This document shows, piece by piece, positions 8,514 through 17,292 of a stretch of DNA of 64,000 nucleotides. The notes under the pieces were generated by a model that saw only the letters and a program-made list of their open reading frames with translations, ran no database searches and was not told where the DNA came from. Numbering within the stretch: position 1 is the stretch's first letter; each line of letters starts with the position of its first letter. This DNA comes from Echinicola vietnamensis DSM 17526. Lineage in GTDB: Bacteria; Bacteroidota; Bacteroidia; Cytophagales; Cyclobacteriaceae. The position numbers and the translations under genes are program-made. The stretch is from the NCBI RefSeq assembly GCF_000325705.1, contig NC_019904.1, forward strand, positions 1,744,001-1,808,000. The letters are read 5' to 3'.

Positions 8514-9371
8514 GTGAAAATTCTAAAGACCAAGAAAGAGGTTAAGCAGCAGTTATTTACTTATCGGAAGGACGCCCGGACGATTGGCTTGGTGCCCACC
8601 ATGGGAGCGCTTCATGATGGCCACCTAAATCTGGTAAAAAATGCCAAAAGGATGACGGATGTCGTGGTGGTTTCCATCTTTGTGAACCCTACACAATTCA
8701 ATAATCCTGAGGACTTGGCCAAGTATCCCAGGACCGTCGAAACGGATTTGGCCAAGCTGGAAGCGGAAGGAGTGGATTATGTTTTCCTTCCAGAAGTAGC
8801 AGAAATGTATCCGAAACCCACAGGATTGACCTTTGATTTTGGGGATTTGGAACGGATCCTGGAAGGAGCTTTTCGGCCAGGACATTTCAACGGAGTTGGG
8901 GTGGTGGTGGCCAAGTTGTTGCATATCATTCATCCTGACAAAGCCTTTTTTGGCCAGAAAGACCTGCAGCAAGTGGCCATCATCAGGAGAATGGTTGATG
9001 ACTTGGCGTTTGACGTGGAAATGGTAGTAGTGCCTACTTCGAGAGAAAAGGACGGACTGGCCATGTCTTCCCGCAATGGAAGGTTGACAGCTGAGGATCG
9101 CAAGCATGCCTTGGTCCTGTTTGAATCCCTGACGTTGGCAAGAAAGGAACTTTTAGCCGGCAAGCCATGGTTTGAGGTACAGGACAAAATATCACACAAA
9201 TTTAATTTGGTGCCTGGCGTGGAGTTGGAGTATTTTGAGTTAGTGAGGACAAATAGCCTTGAAGTGGTGTCAACAATCGATATTTCCGAACAAACGACAG
9301 GCAAGGAGTACTCTCTTTGTACCGCCGCTTATGTCGGAGATGTGAGGTTGATCGACAACTTACCGATTTAA
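8514..9371 (+). CDS. panC: Pantothenate synthetase (pantoate-beta-alanine ligase)
   Basis: PanC joins pantoate and beta-alanine with ATP to give pantothenate, the precursor of coenzyme A, in the cytosol. The 285-residue protein has the HIGH-type motif in PTMGALHDGHLNLV, the pantoate/ATP segment FGQKDLQQVAIIRRMV and the KMSKS-like MSSRNGRLT. I place the start at GTG 8514. Homologs begin near VKILKTKKEV, and the in-frame ATG at 8334 would add 60 residues that run through the divergent promoter region. panD follows after 30 bases, so the two steps that feed pantothenate synthesis are coupled. Confidence 0.96.
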   Translation: MKILKTKKEVKQQLFTYRKDARTIGLVPTMGALHDGHLNLVKNAKRMTDVVVVSIFVNPTQFNNPEDLAKYPRTVETDLAKLEAEGVDYVFLPEVAEMYPKPTGLTFDFGDLERILEGAFRPGHFNGVGVVVAKLLHIIHPDKAFFGQKDLQQVAIIRRMVDDLAFDVEMVVVPTSREKDGLAMSSRNGRLTAEDRKHALVLFESLTLARKELLAGKPWFEVQDKISHKFNLVPGVELEYFELVRTNSLEVVSTIDISEQTTGKEYSLCTAAYVGDVRLIDNLPI

Positions 9372-9401
9372 TCCTTAAATTTGTGGCAAATTTAGAAAGC
9401 A

Positions 9402-9749
9402 ATGCAAATTCAGTTATTGAAATCAAAGATTCACAGGGTTAAGATTACGCAGGCAGAACTTCATTATGTGGGAAGTATTACCATTGATGAAGATTTGATG
9501 GATGCAGCGAACATCATTGAAAATGAAAAGGTGCAGATCGTCAACGTCAATAATGGCGAGCGCTTGGAAACTTATGTGATTAAAGGTGAGCGCGGCAGCG
9601 GTATGGTCTGCCTAAATGGGCCCGCGGCCAGGAAAGCGCAAGTGGGCGATGTGGTGATCATTATTTCTTATGCTTCGATGGCATTTGAAGAGGCCAAAAA
9701 GTATAAACCTGTGGTCATATTTCCAGATGACTCCAATAAATTAATTTAA
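9402..9749 (+). CDS. panD: Aspartate 1-decarboxylase
   Basis: PanD decarboxylates L-aspartate to beta-alanine, the second substrate of PanC. The 115-residue precursor is of normal length and carries the self-processing site HYVGSITID. Cleavage between G24 and S25 yields the pyruvoyl group on the new alpha chain. [12 protein letters not shown] near residues 73-84 is the conserved second half of the active site. It lies directly after panC, and the next gene starts one base after its stop, so these genes are almost certainly cotranscribed. Confidence 0.97.
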   Translation: MQIQLLKSKIHRVKITQAELHYVGSITIDEDLMDAANIIENEKVQIVNVNNGERLETYVIKGERGSGMVCLNGPAARKAQVGDVVIIISYASMAFEEAKKYKPVVIFPDDSNKLI

Positions 9750-9750
9750 G

Positions 9751-10767
9751 TTGAGACTAAGCATAAAGCAATGGATCCAAGTGGTCGTTTCCCTAGCGGT
9801 GGCCATTTGGATTTTTTGGTTCTTATACAAGGATGTCAAGATGGAAAGCCTGTTGGAAGCACTTCAGCAGGCTTCACTGTTTTGGATCTGCATGTCCATT
9901 TGGATCTCGGTACTCGGCTTTGGGTTGAGGTCTTGGCGGTGGAAGCTGCTCATTGATGCGGACTTGGCTGAAAAGTTGCCCACCTCCAGGGCCTTTTGGG
10001 GCTTGATGATCGGATATTTGGTCAATATGCTCGTGCCGCGTGCCGGAGAAGTGGCCCGTTGTGGCGTACTCAAAAAGACGGATAAGCTGCCGGTCAGTAA
10101 ATTACTGGGGACGGTGATTTTGGAGCGATCGGTAGACCTGCTGTTCATGATCGGGGTGATTTTTTTGGCCTTTGTGCTCGAGCGGGAGGTTTTTGTAGGG
10201 CTGGCTGAAGACTTGATCTCACTTGATGCCATCAAGACAGGCTTTAAGGAATACATGCCCTTGTTGGTTGGTGGTGTGGCTTTGTTGGTGATCGTGTTTT
10301 ACTGGGTGACCAGTCGATACCGCGATCATGGATTGGTGAAGAAGTTTCATCATTTTATGCGTGAACTTATCGGTGGCCTGAAAAGCGTCCAGCGAATGAA
10401 AAACCGCCTAGGATTCTGGAGTGCTTCGGTAGGGATCTGGGTGATTTATTTTTTGATGATGTATTTTATCGCCATGGCGATGCCCAGCACTGCCAATTTG
10501 TCCCCGTCGTCAGTCCTTATGGTAATGGTAATGGGCAGTATTGGCATGGTGGCGCCCGTTCAAGGTGGAATCGGTACATTTCATGCCTTGGTAGCCTTTA
10601 TTTTAATGACATATGGTCTTACGGAAGAAGAGGGCAAAATTTTTGCTATTATTGTCCACAGTTCCCAAGTACTGATTGTACTGGTAGCAGGTGTCATAAG
10701 CTTATTGGTGGTGGCAAAAATTTCTGTTACAACAAAACCACAAGCGGGACATTTGCGTAATAATTAA
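9751..10767 (+). CDS. Lysylphosphatidylglycerol synthase TM region/UPF0104 family membrane protein
   Basis: The 338-residue protein has about seven to eight helices. Family landmarks are FGLRSWRWKLLI, NMLVPRAGEVARCGVLKK, LGTVILERSVDLL and the loop GMVAPVQGGIGTFHAL. This is the flippase-like part of the MprF/AglD-related family without the aminoacyl-transferase domain. It may move a lipid or lipid-linked sugar across the inner membrane, but substrate and direction are unknown. The start is a TTG one base after the panD stop; the next in-frame ATG (codon 31) would remove the first helix. The close spacing suggests coupling with panCD. Confidence 0.85.
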   Translation: MRLSIKQWIQVVVSLAVAIWIFWFLYKDVKMESLLEALQQASLFWICMSIWISVLGFGLRSWRWKLLIDADLAEKLPTSRAFWGLMIGYLVNMLVPRAGEVARCGVLKKTDKLPVSKLLGTVILERSVDLLFMIGVIFLAFVLEREVFVGLAEDLISLDAIKTGFKEYMPLLVGGVALLVIVFYWVTSRYRDHGLVKKFHHFMRELIGGLKSVQRMKNRLGFWSASVGIWVIYFLMMYFIAMAMPSTANLSPSSVLMVMVMGSIGMVAPVQGGIGTFHALVAFILMTYGLTEEEGKIFAIIVHSSQVLIVLVAGVISLLVVAKISVTTKPQAGHLRNN

Positions 10768-10787
10768 GCGTTTAAAACAACAAAAGT

Positions 10788-11480
10788 ATGTTACTGATTC
10801 TAATTGTAGTTGTATTTGGAATTATGGGCTTTGTGGTAAGTCAAAAGCTCAAGAAGAAATTCAAAAAGTATTCACAAACGGCCTTACAGGCCAACTTGTC
10901 CGGAAAGGAAATTGCAGAATTAATGTTGGCTGACCACGGGATCCATAATGTAACGGTGAATTGTGTGGAAGGAAAGTTGACTGACCACTATAATCCGCAA
11001 AATAAAACCGTCAATCTTAGCCCTGATGTGTATTATGGCAGAAATGCTGCTGCCACCGCAGTGTCCGCTCACGAGTGTGGGCACGCCGTGCAGCATGCTC
11101 AGGCTTATTCGTGGTTGGGCTTACGCTCTGCCATGGTCCCTATCCAGAATGTCAGCGGCAAAATTCTGAATTTTGTCTTGATTGCTTCCTTATTTGGGGG
11201 ATTGGCGCTATTTAACCTTCCTATCGAAGCGGTAGGTGTCATTGTCGTGGGATCTTATGGGGTGATTACCTTGTTCACCTTTGTGACCCTTCCGGTGGAA
11301 TTTGACGCCAGTAGAAGAGCACTTGCTTGGGTGAAAGAAAGAAATATAGTGACCACTTCCGAGTACGGGATGGCCAAAGACTCCTTGAAATGGGCTGCCA
11401 TGACCTATGTGGTAGCGGCATTGGCTTCCTTGGCGACATTGGCCTATTATGCGATGATTTTCTTTGGTGGTAGAGACTAG
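10788..11480 (+). CDS. Zinc metallopeptidase, YugP family
   Basis: This 230-residue membrane protein has an N-terminal anchor (LLILIVVVFGIMGFVVSQKL), a gluzincin motif HECGH at H95-H99 with further histidine (AVQHAQ), and three to four C-terminal helices. LPVEFDASRRAL near residue 166 is the conserved YugP segment with likely additional ligands. Members are predicted membrane zinc peptidases of unknown substrate. It lies 20 bases after the UPF0104 gene and is probably the last gene of the panC run. Confidence 0.9.
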   Translation: MLLILIVVVFGIMGFVVSQKLKKKFKKYSQTALQANLSGKEIAELMLADHGIHNVTVNCVEGKLTDHYNPQNKTVNLSPDVYYGRNAAATAVSAHECGHAVQHAQAYSWLGLRSAMVPIQNVSGKILNFVLIASLFGGLALFNLPIEAVGVIVVGSYGVITLFTFVTLPVEFDASRRALAWVKERNIVTTSEYGMAKDSLKWAAMTYVVAALASLATLAYYAMIFFGGRD

Positions 11481-11583
11481 GGTAGAAGCAAGAGATAGGA
11501 GTTGCAAGTATCAAGTAGCAAGTATCTAGATTACCTCACCTTGAAGGAAATACTAGGAGAGGTGTTTTGGAGCAAAGAAAACC

Positions 11584-11617
11584 AGAGGGCTGCTTTCCAG
11601 TGGGAAGGCAGCCCTCT
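11584..11617. terminator. Perfect hairpin after the zinc peptidase gene
   Basis: AGAGGGCTGC and GCAGCCCTCT form a perfect ten-pair stem with a 14-base loop. No T-run follows at once; a T-rich stretch comes about 13 bases later. It may be a terminator or transcript-end stabiliser. Confidence 0.45.
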
Positions 11618-11729
11618 TATGTTAGCATTGCTTTTACTTTTTTCAAAAAGTGGATTAAGTAATATTGCTGGGAGCGATGTCTTCATTGTTTATCATAACA
11701 ATGAAGTGCCATGAAGCGTGATACAGAAA

Positions 11730-11865
11730 GAGGTTGTCTCATAAATAAATAATCCGTCATCACGAGCGGAGTGAAGTGATCTCGATGTGCTTTCATTGCA
11801 CGTATGATGAGATTGCTTCTTCCGATATCCATAATCGCAATGACGAGGACTTTTGAGACAGCCTC
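11730..11865 (-). repeat. TIR repeat family 1, copy A
   Basis: The element is 136 bases, bounded by GAGGTTGTCTC and GAGACAGCCTC (terminal inverted repeats with one mismatch). Its reverse complement matches copy C (31850-31988) at roughly nine bases in ten over the full length, with only small differences such as a three-base gap. It lies between the 3' ends of two convergent genes. It has no open frame of note. Confidence 0.85.
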
Positions 11866-11913
11866 CTTCGTGCCTTATACATCGTGCTATCTAGCGACTA
11901 ACAGTTAATATCC

Positions 11914-12915
11914 CTACCCTTGGCTCACAAACTGGTAATCGGCAAAATCTACCGCTACCTGATCCAGTAGTGAAGAAACTTCAGCATACGTGTCTGCCGT
12001 GACCATTTTGGTGCGGTAGGGTTTGAAATTTGGCATTCCCCGGAAGTAGTTGGTGTAGTGCCTTCTCATTTCCAGGATACCCAGTTTTTCACCTTTCCAT
12101 TTTACGGAGAAGTCAAGATGCTTCTTGGCGACATTGATGCGTTCATCCAGCCCTGGAGCGGCCAGCTTTTGGCCGGTTTCGAAATAATGCTTGATTTCAT
12201 TGAATATCCAAGGATAGCCAATGGCTGCACGGCCGATCATCATGCCGTCCACTCCAAAACGGTCCCGGTATTCCCGGGCCCTTTCGGGGCTGTCGATGTC
12301 CCCGTTCCCAAAAAGCGGGATGTGGATGCGTTGGTTTTCCTTGATTTTGGCCAAGTAGGTCCAGTCCGCTTCTCCTTTATACATTTGTTTTCGGGTACGC
12401 GCATGTACGCTGATGGCCTGGATGCCGACGTCCTGCAGCCTTTCTACGACTTCCACGATACGAATGGTGTTATTGTCCCAGCCAAGTCGGGTCTTGACGG
12501 TCACCGGAATGTTTACCGCCTTGACGATTTCAGCTGTCATGGAGACCATCTTGTCGATATCCAATAATATTCCGGCTCCAGCACCTTTGCAAGCTACTTT
12601 ATTCACGGGACAGCCGTAATTGATGTCCAAAATGTCCGGCCCCGCTTGTTCGGCAATGGCAGCAGCCTCCCGCATGGAGTCGATTTCGTTTCCGAAAATC
12701 TGGATTCCAATGGGACGTTCGTATTCAAAAATATCCAGTTTCTGGACACTTTTGGCGGCGTCCCGGATCAGCCCTTCTGAGCTGATAAACTCCGTATACA
12801 TCAAATCTGCACCATTTTCCTTACACACCGCTCTAAAAGGCGGATCGCTGACATCTTCCATTGGTGCCAGCAGTAAGGGAAATTCCCCCAAGGCTAAGTT
12901 TCCTATTTTTACCAC
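11914..12915 (-). CDS. dusB: tRNA-dihydrouridine synthase DusB
   Basis: Dus enzymes reduce uridine to dihydrouridine in the D-loop of tRNA using FMN and NADPH. The 333-residue protein has the TIM-barrel landmarks in order: LLLAPMEDVSDPPFR near residue 14, NYGCPVNKVACKGAGAG with the catalytic cysteine, VTVKTRLGW, SVHARTRKQMYKGEADW, NGDIDSPERA and DGMMIGRAAIGYPW. The C-terminal helical tRNA-binding domain (EMRRHYTNYFRGMPN) follows. Length and motifs fit the DusB subfamily. In several bacteria dusB precedes fis; no such partner is here. It diverges from the CPBP protease gene across 37 bases, which contain the palindrome GTAAATTTAC (about 12934-12943). Confidence 0.95.
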   Translation of the reverse strand: MVKIGNLALGEFPLLLAPMEDVSDPPFRAVCKENGADLMYTEFISSEGLIRDAAKSVQKLDIFEYERPIGIQIFGNEIDSMREAAAIAEQAGPDILDINYGCPVNKVACKGAGAGILLDIDKMVSMTAEIVKAVNIPVTVKTRLGWDNNTIRIVEVVERLQDVGIQAISVHARTRKQMYKGEADWTYLAKIKENQRIHIPLFGNGDIDSPERAREYRDRFGVDGMMIGRAAIGYPWIFNEIKHYFETGQKLAAPGLDERINVAKKHLDFSVKWKGEKLGILEMRRHYTNYFRGMPNFKPYRTKMVTADTYAEVSSLLDQVAVDFADYQFVSQG

Positions 12916-12952
12916 GATTGATTTATAATTTTCCTGTAAATTTACCCCAATT

Positions 12953-13912
12953 ATGGAGATTTATAAAACCCAAAGCCAAATTGCTGCAAAACACAACTGG
13001 TTATTGTCCCTGGTTGTCTTGGTTTTGATTACTTTTGGCGTACTTGCATTGACTCAAGGGATTGCATTGGTCATGATCCCTTTTTTGTTTAATATCAGTT
13101 ATGAAGACATCCTGCCCCTGTTTACAGGAGAGCTATCCTATCCCAACGGCCGAATGGCCATGCTATTTCTGCAGGGGATCGGTGGAGGCCTGGCTTTTTT
13201 TATTGCCGGCTGGTTATTCTCTAAGGTGGTGGAAAAGGCCAGTCTTGGTTGGCAACAACAATTTGCCCGTGTAAAGTTCAATTACCTCTTGCTCTTGCTG
13301 CCGTTACTGTTTGGTTTTATGTTATTTGATGCCAAGGTGATCGAGTGGAATATGAACATAAATTTTCCGGCATTTTTGGAAGGGTTTGAGACCTTTGCCC
13401 GTGAGATGGAGGACCAAGCCATGAAGATGACCAAGTTTTTGACGGATTTTCAGGACTTCGGCGAGTTTTTGGCTGGCGTGCTGGTAATTGGTGTGTTGGC
13501 GGGGATTGGAGAGGAATATTTCTTTAGGGGTGTTCTGCAGCCAAAGCTGCACCGGTACCTGGGCAATGCACATGCAGGAGTATGGTTGGCGGCTTTTGTG
13601 TTTTCTGCCATCCATTTCCAATTTTTTGGGTTTTTCCCACGTTTATTGCTGGGAGCACTCTTTGGTTACTTGTACCTGTATTCAGGAAGTTTGGTGTATC
13701 CCATAGTGGGGCATGTATTGAACAATTCCTTTACCATAGTCATGGTTTATTTGAACAAGTTAGGGGTGGTGGAGTTTGATATTGAAGATCCGGAAGGCGT
13801 TAGCTGGTATACGGTGGTATTGGGGCTGATTGTTTTTGTGGTATGCATGCGGCTCTTTGTTCAACAAAACAAGCAAAAATCGTCCCATGGAGAAGTGGCA
13901 GAAGGTATTTGA
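12953..13912 (+). CDS. CPBP family intramembrane metalloprotease
   Basis: This 319-residue protein has about eight helices. The three signature motifs are EEYFFRG (about residues 187-193), an FxxxH-type SAIHFQFF (about 218-225) and VGHVLNN (about 257-263). They form the glutamate/histidine active site of the Rce1-like CPBP (Abi) family. Substrate is unknown; relatives cleave prenylated proteins or membrane-anchored regulators, or serve in bacteriocin immunity. The gene overlaps the next one (DUF2007) by 26 bases, and that overlaps cdsA, so the three form a tight operon. Confidence 0.92.
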   Translation: MEIYKTQSQIAAKHNWLLSLVVLVLITFGVLALTQGIALVMIPFLFNISYEDILPLFTGELSYPNGRMAMLFLQGIGGGLAFFIAGWLFSKVVEKASLGWQQQFARVKFNYLLLLLPLLFGFMLFDAKVIEWNMNINFPAFLEGFETFAREMEDQAMKMTKFLTDFQDFGEFLAGVLVIGVLAGIGEEYFFRGVLQPKLHRYLGNAHAGVWLAAFVFSAIHFQFFGFFPRLLLGALFGYLYLYSGSLVYPIVGHVLNNSFTIVMVYLNKLGVVEFDIEDPEGVSWYTVVLGLIVFVVCMRLFVQQNKQKSSHGEVAEGI

Positions 13913-14093
13913 ATCAGCATCCCTCGTCCGGGCAGAGATTGTCAAAGGAGTGTTGAGCGAGCATGATATTACCGCCATTGTCCTCAATAAAAAAGAGTCT
14001 GTATACCAAATTATTGGAAGCTACCATGTGATGGTGGTGTCCGAAAAGGCCTTTGAGGCTGCAAATTTAATTAAGAATGAAATATCGTTTTAA
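13887..14093 (+). CDS. DUF2007 domain small protein
   Basis: This 68-residue protein matches the DUF2007 (putative signal-transducing) fold: FESASLVRAEIVKGVLSEHDI, then a short beta hairpin ending YHVMVVSEKAFEAANLI. The fold resembles a PII-like or ACT-like alpha/beta unit; function is unknown. I start it at ATG 13887. A longer frame from 13830 would begin inside the CPBP gene without a family match. It overlaps the CPBP gene by 26 bases and cdsA by 17, so the three are translationally linked. Confidence 0.85.
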   Translation: MEKWQKVFESASLVRAEIVKGVLSEHDITAIVLNKKESVYQIIGSYHVMVVSEKAFEAANLIKNEISF

Positions 14094-14916
14094 TATTTCC
14101 AATTATAGTGAGTTAGGGCAGCGCATCATCACGGCTCTTTTGGGAGCGGCGGTGATCGTCTTTGGGAGCATGTATAGTGAATGGGCTTATTTTTCCATCT
14201 TCGGAACCATATTGGTGCTGTCCCAGCTGGAATTTTACAAATTATGTGGGCTAGATGGGATGCTTCCGCTCAAGACATTCGGTACTTTTTTGGGGTTAAT
14301 GATTTTCGTGATGACCTTTTTTGTGGAGATGCAGCATATGGATGATAAATATTATTTTCTTATCTTTCCTATGATATCCCTGATATTCTTTATCAAATTG
14401 TACAGAAAATCGGATAAAAAACCATTTACAGGTATAGCTTACACATTTTTGGGGATATTTTATGTGGCCGTGCCTTTTTCACTGCTAAATTTAGCGGCCT
14501 TTTCAGTGGATCAAACCTTCCATTATGAAGTCATTGTGGGGTCACTTTTTATCCTTTGGGCAAGTGATAGTGGTGCGTATTTTGCTGGAACAAAATTCGG
14601 TAAAACGAAGTTGTTTGAACGGGTGTCTCCCAAGAAGTCTTGGGAAGGCAGTTTGGGAGGAGCAGCGGCTGCCATCGTGACCGCTTACCTGCTTAGTTTG
14701 AATTTCATGGTGATTCCTCAGTGGAAGTGGTTGAGCATAAGCGGAATCATCATTATCGCTGGAACCTACGGTGACTTGATCGAGTCCTTGTTTAAACGAA
14801 GTATTGCGATCAAGGACTCAGGGAAAGGCCTTCCTGGTCATGGAGGGTTTATGGATCGTTTTGACGGATTGTTAGTTTCAGCGCCTTTTATCGCGGCATT
14901 TTTGAAAATATTTTAA
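14077..14916 (+). CDS. cdsA: Phosphatidate cytidylyltransferase
   Basis: CdsA makes CDP-diacylglycerol from phosphatidic acid and CTP at the inner membrane, the branch point of phospholipid synthesis. The 279-residue protein has seven to eight helices and the family signature near the C-terminus. DSGAYFAGTKFGKTKLFERV precedes SPKKSWEGSLGG, followed by GDLIESLFKR, KDSGKGLPGHGGFMDRFDG with the metal-binding aspartates. Length is normal. Together with the phosphatidylserine decarboxylase gene 1.6 kb downstream, it indicates the CDP-DAG to phosphatidylethanolamine route. Confidence 0.96.
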   Translation: MKYRFNISNYSELGQRIITALLGAAVIVFGSMYSEWAYFSIFGTILVLSQLEFYKLCGLDGMLPLKTFGTFLGLMIFVMTFFVEMQHMDDKYYFLIFPMISLIFFIKLYRKSDKKPFTGIAYTFLGIFYVAVPFSLLNLAAFSVDQTFHYEVIVGSLFILWASDSGAYFAGTKFGKTKLFERVSPKKSWEGSLGGAAAAIVTAYLLSLNFMVIPQWKWLSISGIIIIAGTYGDLIESLFKRSIAIKDSGKGLPGHGGFMDRFDGLLVSAPFIAAFLKIF

Positions 14917-14990
14917 AATACATAGTTCTATTTTGAAAATGTGTCTAATATTGCATCAAATTTAGTCTCTACATAAACTAAAACCCAATT

Positions 14991-16268
14991 ATGGCTTATA
15001 TCGAACCGGCTCCAATTAAGGATAAAGAAAATCCATTGGAGTCAATGATGGAGAGGTTTAATATAGCAGCAGAAAAACTGGGCCTTTCCGAGGAGGTCTA
15101 CAATGTGCTGAAAAACCCCGCAAAACAAGTGATCGTATCCCTTCCGATTACCATGGACAATGGTAAAATAAAGGTTTTTGAAGGGATTCGTGTCGTTCAT
15201 TCCAACATCTTGGGCCCTGCAAAAGGAGGCATTCGCTTTGCACCGGATGTGCACATCGACGAAGTACGGGCGCTGGCTGCTTGGATGACGTGGAAATGTG
15301 CCGTCGTGGACATTCCCTATGGTGGAGGAAAAGGTGGCGTCCGCTGCAATCCTAGAGAAATGTCACCGGGTGAAATCGAGCGTTTGGTGCGGGCCTATAC
15401 CCTTGCCATGATTGATGTGTTTGGTCCGGACAAGGACATTCCTGCACCAGACATGGGGACCGGGCCTAAGGAAATGGCCTGGTTAATGGATGAGTATTCC
15501 AAAGCAAAAGGAACAACGGTAAATGCTGTGGTGACGGGCAAACCGCTCGTATTGGGAGGTTCTCTGGGGAGGACAGAGGCGACAGGCCGTGGGGTGATGG
15601 TTTCGGCACTGGCTGCCATGGAGAAACTTAAAATCAACCCTTTTCAGGCCACCTGCGCGGTCCAAGGTTTTGGCAACGTAGGCTCCTGGGCTTCGGCATT
15701 GCTGGAAGAGCGGGGATTGAAAGTGGTGGCGGTTTCGGATATTTCCGGTGCTTATTACAATGCCAATGGCATCAACATCCAAAAAGCCATTGCTTACCGT
15801 GATGGAAATAAGGGGACGCTGGAAGGCTTTGACGGTGCAGAGAAGCTATCAGATCCAATGGAACTGCTCGAATTGAAGGTGGATGTGCTGGTGCCGGCGG
15901 CCGTGGAAGATGTGATCACCAAGGCCAATGTGGATAAAATCAATGCACGCCTCATCGTCGAAGGTGCCAATGGACCTACTTCTTTTAATGCGGATAAAAT
16001 CATCAACGATAAAGGCATCATGGTCGTGCCGGATATCTTGGCCAATGCCGGTGGGGTGACCGTGTCCTATTTCGAATGGGTGCAAAATCGTCTCGGATAT
16101 AAATGGACTGCAGAAAGGGTGAACAGAAGATCCGACCGGATCATGAAAGAAGCCTTTGACCAAGTTTATAAGGTTTCCGTAAAGCATGGGGTCCCCATGC
16201 GAATAGCTGCATACATCGTGGCCATCGATAAAGTAGCCCAAACCTATCAGTTTAGGGGAGGATTCTAA
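14991..16268 (+). CDS. Glutamate dehydrogenase (Glu/Leu/Phe/Val dehydrogenase family)
   Basis: The 425-residue protein converts glutamate to 2-oxoglutarate and ammonia, or the reverse. The dimerisation/catalytic domain holds GPAKGGIRFAPDV, the catalytic lysine segment PYGGGKGGVRCNP, and PAPDMGTG. The nucleotide-binding domain starts near AVQGFGNVGSWAS, a GxGxxG Rossmann motif. Size and motifs fit the short bacterial/archaeal GDH group, many of which use NAD. A related leucine or valine dehydrogenase is unlikely because the length and GGKGGVR context fit GDH. It has its own upstream gap of 74 bases after cdsA. Confidence 0.93.
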   Translation: MAYIEPAPIKDKENPLESMMERFNIAAEKLGLSEEVYNVLKNPAKQVIVSLPITMDNGKIKVFEGIRVVHSNILGPAKGGIRFAPDVHIDEVRALAAWMTWKCAVVDIPYGGGKGGVRCNPREMSPGEIERLVRAYTLAMIDVFGPDKDIPAPDMGTGPKEMAWLMDEYSKAKGTTVNAVVTGKPLVLGGSLGRTEATGRGVMVSALAAMEKLKINPFQATCAVQGFGNVGSWASALLEERGLKVVAVSDISGAYYNANGINIQKAIAYRDGNKGTLEGFDGAEKLSDPMELLELKVDVLVPAAVEDVITKANVDKINARLIVEGANGPTSFNADKIINDKGIMVVPDILANAGGVTVSYFEWVQNRLGYKWTAERVNRRSDRIMKEAFDQVYKVSVKHGVPMRIAAYIVAIDKVAQTYQFRGGF

Positions 16269-16304
16269 GCGCATCCTTCACGTGGGTGTACCACATAATT
16301 GCAT

Positions 16305-16344
16305 AAATGGCACTGCTGGTGTAGGTTCACCGTCAGTGCCATTT
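16305..16344 (+). terminator. Hairpin after glutamate dehydrogenase gene
   Basis: AAATGGCACTG and CAGTGCCATTT form a perfect 11-pair stem with an 18-base loop, 36 bases past the stop. The T-tract is poor (ACATTTAAC), so it may terminate weakly or protect the transcript end. Confidence 0.5.
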
Positions 16345-16531
16345 ACATTTAACATCCCGTAAAGCTGCTGACCGCGGCAAATGGTGAAGGTATATTCATT
16401 TTTTTCTTTAACATACCGAGAAATATTGGCAAATTGCAGCCGAATTAAATTTGGATCAATAGAGTTGTTTATAATAAAGGAACTAAAATTGATTTCAAAA
16501 CATTGATTTATATTGAATTAACCCCATTCTG

Positions 16532-17194
16532 ATGACGATACATAAAGAAGGAAGAACATTATTATTCTGGATGCTGGTAGTGCTTGCTGGGATCAATTTT
16601 GCCACCCATCAGTGGTTGCCAGGACAGGATACGGTATTAAATTTGATTTTGCTGGCCAGTATCATCATTTATTTGTTGGTGCTGCAGTTTTTCAGGAGTC
16701 CCACTATCCCCATGCCAGTAGATGAGCAAATGGTATATGCGCCCGCTGACGGGAAAGTGGTGGTCATAGAGGAAGCGCAGGAAGATGAATTCCTGAAGGA
16801 AAGGAGAAAGCAGATTTCCATTTTTATGTCACCTGTAAATGTTCATGTGAACCGCTCACCGGTAAGTGGAATCGTGGAGTATTTTAAGTACCACCCCGGA
16901 AAATACATGGTGGCTTGGCACCCGAAGGCAAGCTATGAAAATGAACGGTCCACCATGGTCATCAGGCATACCAAGACAGGAGTGAAATTATTGGTAAGGC
17001 AAATTGCCGGCGCCGTGGCCAGAAGAATCAAATACTATGTAAAAGAAGGTGATCCCGTGATCCAAGGAGGGGAGTTTGGCTTTATTAAGTTTGGTTCCAG
17101 AGTGGATGTGTTTGTGCCGTTGGATGCAGAGATCCTAGTCAATATTGATGATAAGACGAAGGGCGGCATTACCCCTTTGGCCCGTTTGAAATAG
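16532..17194 (+). CDS. psd: Phosphatidylserine decarboxylase family protein
   Basis: Psd removes CO2 from phosphatidylserine to make phosphatidylethanolamine on the inner membrane. The 220-residue protein starts with two hydrophobic helices (about 9-24 and 32-51), then the catalytic part: YAPADGKVVVIEE, ISIFMSPVNVHVNRSP with the conserved histidines, and FIKFGSRVDVFVP. G188-S189 is the self-cleavage site that generates the pyruvoyl group; the motif is FGS where many enzymes have LGST. This is the short form common in Bacteroidota. It is followed by a strong terminator and sits near cdsA and glutamate dehydrogenase. Confidence 0.92.
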   Translation: MTIHKEGRTLLFWMLVVLAGINFATHQWLPGQDTVLNLILLASIIIYLLVLQFFRSPTIPMPVDEQMVYAPADGKVVVIEEAQEDEFLKERRKQISIFMSPVNVHVNRSPVSGIVEYFKYHPGKYMVAWHPKASYENERSTMVIRHTKTGVKLLVRQIAGAVARRIKYYVKEGDPVIQGGEFGFIKFGSRVDVFVPLDAEILVNIDDKTKGGITPLARLK

Positions 17195-17226
17195 GAAAGA
17201 CCTCCGAGAGCAAGAAGGAAATCGTT

Positions 17227-17266
17227 AACCACAGATGAACAGCTGTTCATCTGTGGTTATTTTTTT
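17227..17266 (+). terminator. Terminator after psd
   Basis: A perfect 32-base palindrome (AACCACAGATGAACAG and its complement) is followed by ATTTTTTTG. It lies between convergent genes and could also act in reverse, though the T-run favours the plus strand. Confidence 0.9.
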
Positions 17267-17292
17267 GTGTCGTGTCAAAGGATTACTGGGGA

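Larger units (their letters stand above)
11481..11913. other. Intergenic region with hairpin and repeat copy A
   Basis: This 433-base stretch holds short direct repeats (GCAAGTATC twice, 11506-11525), a ten-pair hairpin and one copy of the TIR repeat family described separately. A 70-codon frame at 11502-11714 overlaps the hairpin and has no recognisable protein signature. I see no gene. Confidence 0.6.

Noticed and set aside
11502..11714. 70-codon frame after the zinc peptidase gene
   Set aside because: It crosses a perfect hairpin and short direct repeats and shows no protein features.
12953..14093. CPBP protease and DUF2007 gene as a bacteriocin immunity or toxin pair
   Set aside because: The two overlap cdsA in a tight housekeeping lipid operon, and no bacteriocin precursor or export gene is near.
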